Assembly: GCA_030589895.1 (NCBI GenBank)
Contig: JAUUZQ010000003.1
Coordinates: 1 to 64,000, forward strand
Reading direction: 5' to 3'
DNA length: 64,000 bases
Source of the DNA: Bacteroidales bacterium
Lineage (GTDB): Bacteria; Bacteroidota; Bacteroidia; Bacteroidales; GCA-2748055
The position numbers were made by a program, and so were the translations under genes. This document shows, piece by piece, positions 60,305-64,000 of this stretch (positions are counted from its first letter, which is position 1; each line of letters begins with the position of its first letter). The notes beneath the pieces were generated by a model that was given only the letters and a program-made list of their open reading frames with translations, did no database searches and was not told the DNA's origin.

Positions 60305-62512
60305 ATGAAAAGATTATTTCTGGCTTCAAATCAACTACCGGTTCATATCAGTAAAACTAATTCTGATTTTAACATTCAACCTTCAGAGGAGTTAACTATT
60401 TCAGGACTGGAAGATTTTTATAGTGGATTTGAGACCAGGTGGATTGGAAACACAGGAATAGATGACCAGGATTTATCTGTCCATGAAAAACATTCACTAA
60501 GAAACCGTCTTGAAGATTTTGAGTGCATCCCAATTTTTCCGGAAATAGAAGATTACAATTTATATCTTCATGGTTTTTCAAAAAATACAATATGGCCTCT
60601 CTTTCATTACTTCACGCAAAATGCTATATATGATGATAAATCATGGGAGGCTTATGTCAGGGTAAATCAGCAATATGCAGATCAGATTATCGAATTGTTA
60701 ACAGAAGGTGACAAGCTCTGGATACATGATTTTCATTTGATGTTACTACCCAGTATGATCAAGGAGAAACTTCCCGGCATATCAATCGGTTTGTTCCTTC
60801 ACATTCCATTTCCATCATTCGAAATTTTCAGACTGCTGCCCTGGAGAGTAGAAATAATTGAAGGAATGCTCGGAGCCGATCTTGTTGGGTTTCATACCTA
60901 TGATTATGTAAGACACTTTTTAAGTTGTGTACGCAGAATAGTTGGAATTGAAACTGTATTTAACCGAATCAGCATCGGTGAAAGAACATTGAAAGTGGAC
61001 GTATTTCCAAAGGGAATCAATTTTAAAAAATTTGAAAACAGTCATGGTATTGATATAGAGAAATCAAAATTCCAAAAAGAGATAGAATCAAACATCATCA
61101 CCGAGGAAAAGATAATCCTGTCTATCGGCAAACTGGATTATACAAAAGGGATTCCACTCAGGTTGAAAGCATTTGAACTTTTTCTGCAAGAAAATCCCGA
61201 ATACCTTGAAAAGGTCTGTCTGATTCTGCTGGCCATGAAATCGGGGGAGACAGAACAGGTTTACGATGCATTAAAAAGTGAAGTAGATGAACTGGTGGGG
61301 AGAATTAATGGCAACTTTGGTACCATTACCTGGATGCCTATCAGGTACCTTAACAGGGAATTTACCATAGATGAATTGATTGATATGTATACATTTGCAG
61401 ACATAGCAATCATCCTTCCCCTGAGAGATGGGATGAACCTCATTGCCAAAGAGTTTGTAGCATCCTGTCACAATGGGACAGGCGTATTGATCCTCAGTGA
61501 AATGGCAGGAGCGGCAAAAGAACTTCATGAGGCCCTGATCGTCAATCCGAATAATCTGGGAGATATCGTGATTGCAATTAAACAGGCACTTGAGATGCCC
61601 GAAGAGGAACAGAAAAGACGCAACAAGGTGATGATTCCGCGATTGAAAAGATATACTGCGGACCGATGGGCGAATGAATTTATTAAGAGTCTTGAGAATA
61701 TCACCGAAATACAAAAAACATCACTTACCAGAAAAGTGAATGTGAATCGCATGAATCAAATTGTGGAAGAGTATAAAAATGCTAAACAACGCATACTGTT
61801 CCTGGATTACGATGGCACTCTGTCGGGATTTAAAAAGAATCCTGAAGATGCTAAGCCTGATCAGGAACTTTATAATATACTGGAGAGACTACTTAAAGAC
61901 AAACACAATACAATTACCATTATCAGTGGACGAGACAAGGAGACACTGAGCAGGTGGTTTGATGCGAAATGGGATATTCATTTTATTGCAGAACACGGCG
62001 TTTGGATCAAGGATCCGGGTGATGAATGGCATATGCTGGAGCAAATAGACAATACATGGAAAGACTCAATACTGCCTTTGCTGGAGTATTATGTTGATCA
62101 AACCCCCCGGACTTTTGTCGAGCAGAAAAACTTTTCATTGGTTTGGCACTACAGAAAAGCTGATCCGGACCTGGGTATTCAACGTGCCTGGGAATTGAAA
62201 GACGAATTGAGAAGTATGACATCCAACCTCAACCTTGAGATCATGGACGGTGATAAAGTTCTTGAGATAAAGTATTCAGGAATCAATAAAGGACGCGCTG
62301 CAATTCATAAAATGGGAGATACAGAATACGATTTCATATTTGCCGTGGGCGACGACTGGACAGATGAATACACCTTTGAAGCAATGCCCGAAAAAGCCTT
62401 CACTATCAAAGTCGGAGCAAAAACCACACAAGCACATTTTTATATCGAGAATGTAGCAATGGTGCGGAAGATGCTAGGGTGTTTGGGTGGAGCAGAGTGC
62501 GAAGAGACTTAG
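60305..62512 (+). CDS. Bifunctional trehalose-6-phosphate synthase/phosphatase (OtsA-OtsB fusion)
   Basis: GT20 part: LWIHDFHLMLLPSMI...LFLHIPFPSFEIFRLLPWR...LPLRDGMNLIAKEFVA; TPP part: ILFLDYDGTLSGF...AVGDDWTDEYTFEAMP. Confidence 0.94.
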   Translation: MKRLFLASNQLPVHISKTNSDFNIQPSEELTISGLEDFYSGFETRWIGNTGIDDQDLSVHEKHSLRNRLEDFECIPIFPEIEDYNLYLHGFSKNTIWPLFHYFTQNAIYDDKSWEAYVRVNQQYADQIIELLTEGDKLWIHDFHLMLLPSMIKEKLPGISIGLFLHIPFPSFEIFRLLPWRVEIIEGMLGADLVGFHTYDYVRHFLSCVRRIVGIETVFNRISIGERTLKVDVFPKGINFKKFENSHGIDIEKSKFQKEIESNIITEEKIILSIGKLDYTKGIPLRLKAFELFLQENPEYLEKVCLILLAMKSGETEQVYDALKSEVDELVGRINGNFGTITWMPIRYLNREFTIDELIDMYTFADIAIILPLRDGMNLIAKEFVASCHNGTGVLILSEMAGAAKELHEALIVNPNNLGDIVIAIKQALEMPEEEQKRRNKVMIPRLKRYTADRWANEFIKSLENITEIQKTSLTRKVNVNRMNQIVEEYKNAKQRILFLDYDGTLSGFKKNPEDAKPDQELYNILERLLKDKHNTITIISGRDKETLSRWFDAKWDIHFIAEHGVWIKDPGDEWHMLEQIDNTWKDSILPLLEYYVDQTPRTFVEQKNFSLVWHYRKADPDLGIQRAWELKDELRSMTSNLNLEIMDGDKVLEIKYSGINKGRAAIHKMGDTEYDFIFAVGDDWTDEYTFEAMPEKAFTIKVGAKTTQAHFYIENVAMVRKMLGCLGGAECEET

Positions 62513-62590
62513 AACTTATCCCCATACTGTTTAAGGGACTTTCTCTTGAAAAAACATCCTTTTCACAAATTGCCACCAAGGAGCTGCAAC

Positions 62591-62697
62591 AAGCCCAAAG
62601 GGCTTAAACAACAATAACCATGGGTTTCAACCCATGGTAATAATGGCATATCCCCACCAGCCCTGAAAAGGGCTTAACAACAAGCCCAAGAACTTAA
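62591..62697. repeat. REP-like cluster of short palindromes
   Basis: aagcccaaagggctt (62591-62605), accatgggtttcaacccatggt (62617-62638), agccctgaaaagggct (62659-62674), degenerate aagcccaagaactt (62682-62695). Confidence 0.8.
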
Positions 62698-62777
62698 ACA
62701 TCCCCCTGTAACATTTGTTACCATTTTATACTTCATTTAATACCTATCTTTGATCCAATAATCAAAAAAATATAACC

Positions 62778-63107
62778 ATGAATACAGATTTCGAAGTTGC
62801 TAAAACCGCCAGTATGGAAGCTTTGGTTGAATATGCCAAAGATGCTGTTGTAAGTAAAACCCTGATAAAAAAAGATACCGGAACGGTAACTTTATTCGCA
62901 TTTGACAAAGGTCAGGGACTAAGTGAGCATACTGCGCCTTTCAATGCAATGGTGCATGTAATTGAAGGAGAAGCCGTGATACTGATCGATAGAAAAGGAC
63001 ACACTCTTAAAACAGGTGAGTTCATCATCATGCCTGCAAATATTACCCATGCTATTGATGCAACGCAACAATTTAAGATGGTGTTAACCATGATAAAATC
63101 GAAATAA
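62778..63107 (+). CDS. Cupin domain protein
   Basis: LSEHTAPFNAMVHVIEGEAVILIDRKGHTLKTGEFIIMPANITHAI. Confidence 0.9.
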   Translation: MNTDFEVAKTASMEALVEYAKDAVVSKTLIKKDTGTVTLFAFDKGQGLSEHTAPFNAMVHVIEGEAVILIDRKGHTLKTGEFIIMPANITHAIDATQQFKMVLTMIKSK

Positions 63108-63415
63108 TGCCTGATATTAAAAATATCAATAACAGTTTAAAGGTAGATAACTCCTTTGATGTGTGGAAACTGTGGGAGCTGAATGATACTGCCATTTTAC
63201 GTATCAATCTGGAATCCGGAACAACGTTGGATGCCCATATAAACGACCAGACAGTTGTTTTTTATGTATTACAAGGAAGTGGAGAACTTACAATTGATGA
63301 AGATACATTCCTGCTCAATGTCAACGACTCCATTGAAGTTGAGAAAGGAAGCACGAGAAGCTGGAAAGTTATAAATGATGATAATCTTGAGTTATTGGTT
63401 GTGAAGTTTTTGTAG
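63107..63415 (+). CDS. Cupin domain protein
   Basis: TTLDAHINDQTVVFYVLQGSGELTIDEDTFLLNVNDSIEVEKGSTRSW; TAATG overlap with preceding cupin gene. Confidence 0.85.
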   Translation: MPDIKNINNSLKVDNSFDVWKLWELNDTAILRINLESGTTLDAHINDQTVVFYVLQGSGELTIDEDTFLLNVNDSIEVEKGSTRSWKVINDDNLELLVVKFL

Positions 63416-63575
63416 ATGGCCAGCATGAATTGATTCCCTTATATTTATTTTACACCATAGCTACTCCATAGAGATGTAATAAAAACCCTCCAAAACTCAT
63501 TTCTGAAGTGTTAAATAGAAAATAGTTTTACCATTTCAATATAAATTAATTTTACATTTACAGAAATTTTGGAGA

Positions 63576-64000
63576 ATGAGAGACAGATGGATTCTTAGTG
63601 CAGCAGTATTTCTTTCAGTAGCGTTTTTATTGTCGTTTGTACAGTTAAAAGTTGAAAATCCCCTACTGATATTTGAAAGATTTTTTGAAGGTGGTGGATG
63701 GGTAGAGATATTCTTAATATCAATCTATGGAGGAGTCGTAGCCTGGTTTATGCATGATGCTCAAAAATCGGGAAAATGGAGAAGAACCACCTGGTTGATC
63801 TTCTCAATAGTTTTCTTCTCTCAGTTGTTGCTGGGATTATTTGTATCCGAAAAGTTTCTGATGACAGGGCATTTACACCTGCCCATCCCAATGATGATCA
63901 TCAGCGGTCCTATTTATCGGGGACAGTTTTCCATCATGACCATCCTTTTTCTAAGTACAATTTTGCTCTCTGGTCCATCCTGGTGCAGCCACTTTTGCTA
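63576..64000 (+). CDS. 4Fe-4S binding membrane protein (NapH/CcoG-like), partial, runs off right edge
   Basis: Not in ORF track. ATG at 63576: MRDRWILSAAVFLSVAFLLSFVQLKVENP...ILLSGPSWCSHFC; several TMs and start of a CxxxC motif, open to the window end. Confidence 0.7.
   Translation, partial: MRDRWILSAAVFLSVAFLLSFVQLKVENPLLIFERFFEGGGWVEIFLISIYGGVVAWFMHDAQKSGKWRRTTWLIFSIVFFSQLLLGLFVSEKFLMTGHLHLPIPMMIISGPIYRGQFSIMTILFLSTILLSGPSWCSHFC

Noticed and set aside
1-64000. Prophage, transposon, toxin-antitoxin or defence island
   Set aside because: No integrase, transposase, phage structural, restriction-modification or toxin-antitoxin genes recognised in either strand's ORFs.

Overview
AT-rich chromosomal window from a Bacteroidota member. 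This assignment is an inference from T9SS type A sorting domains, TonB-dependent receptor and lipoprotein styles, and TAnnTTTG-type promoter elements. Most of it is housekeeping: upp, ppk2, pgi, hsp20, rsmA, mgtE, purH-mreBCD-mrdA-rodA, a tricorn-type protease and ABC exporters. The most interesting block is about 42.4-54.0 kb. Five consecutive minus-strand genes encode two putative T9SS-exported nucleases (endonuclease I family and a two-HKD phospholipase-D type), a TonB-dependent receptor with no SusD, and two T9SS-exported lamin-tail-domain proteins, one with OB-fold-like segments. I read this as a candidate extracellular-DNA degradation/uptake locus. Other notable signals: an FNR-like box (TTGAC-ATAG-ATCAA) between a multiheme cytochrome c and a Crp/Fnr regulator; three intergenic arrays of a degenerate CATTGTCG octamer; a 36-bp tandem repeat; a REP-like cluster of hairpins; two perfect palindromes; an orphan CobW C-terminal domain; a terminator abutting a start codon; and a divergent trehalose synthesis/phosphorolysis locus built from fusion enzymes. 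I saw no rRNA, tRNA, CRISPR array, transposase or phage genes, but tRNAs were not searched computationally. All family calls are from reading motifs, with no database search.
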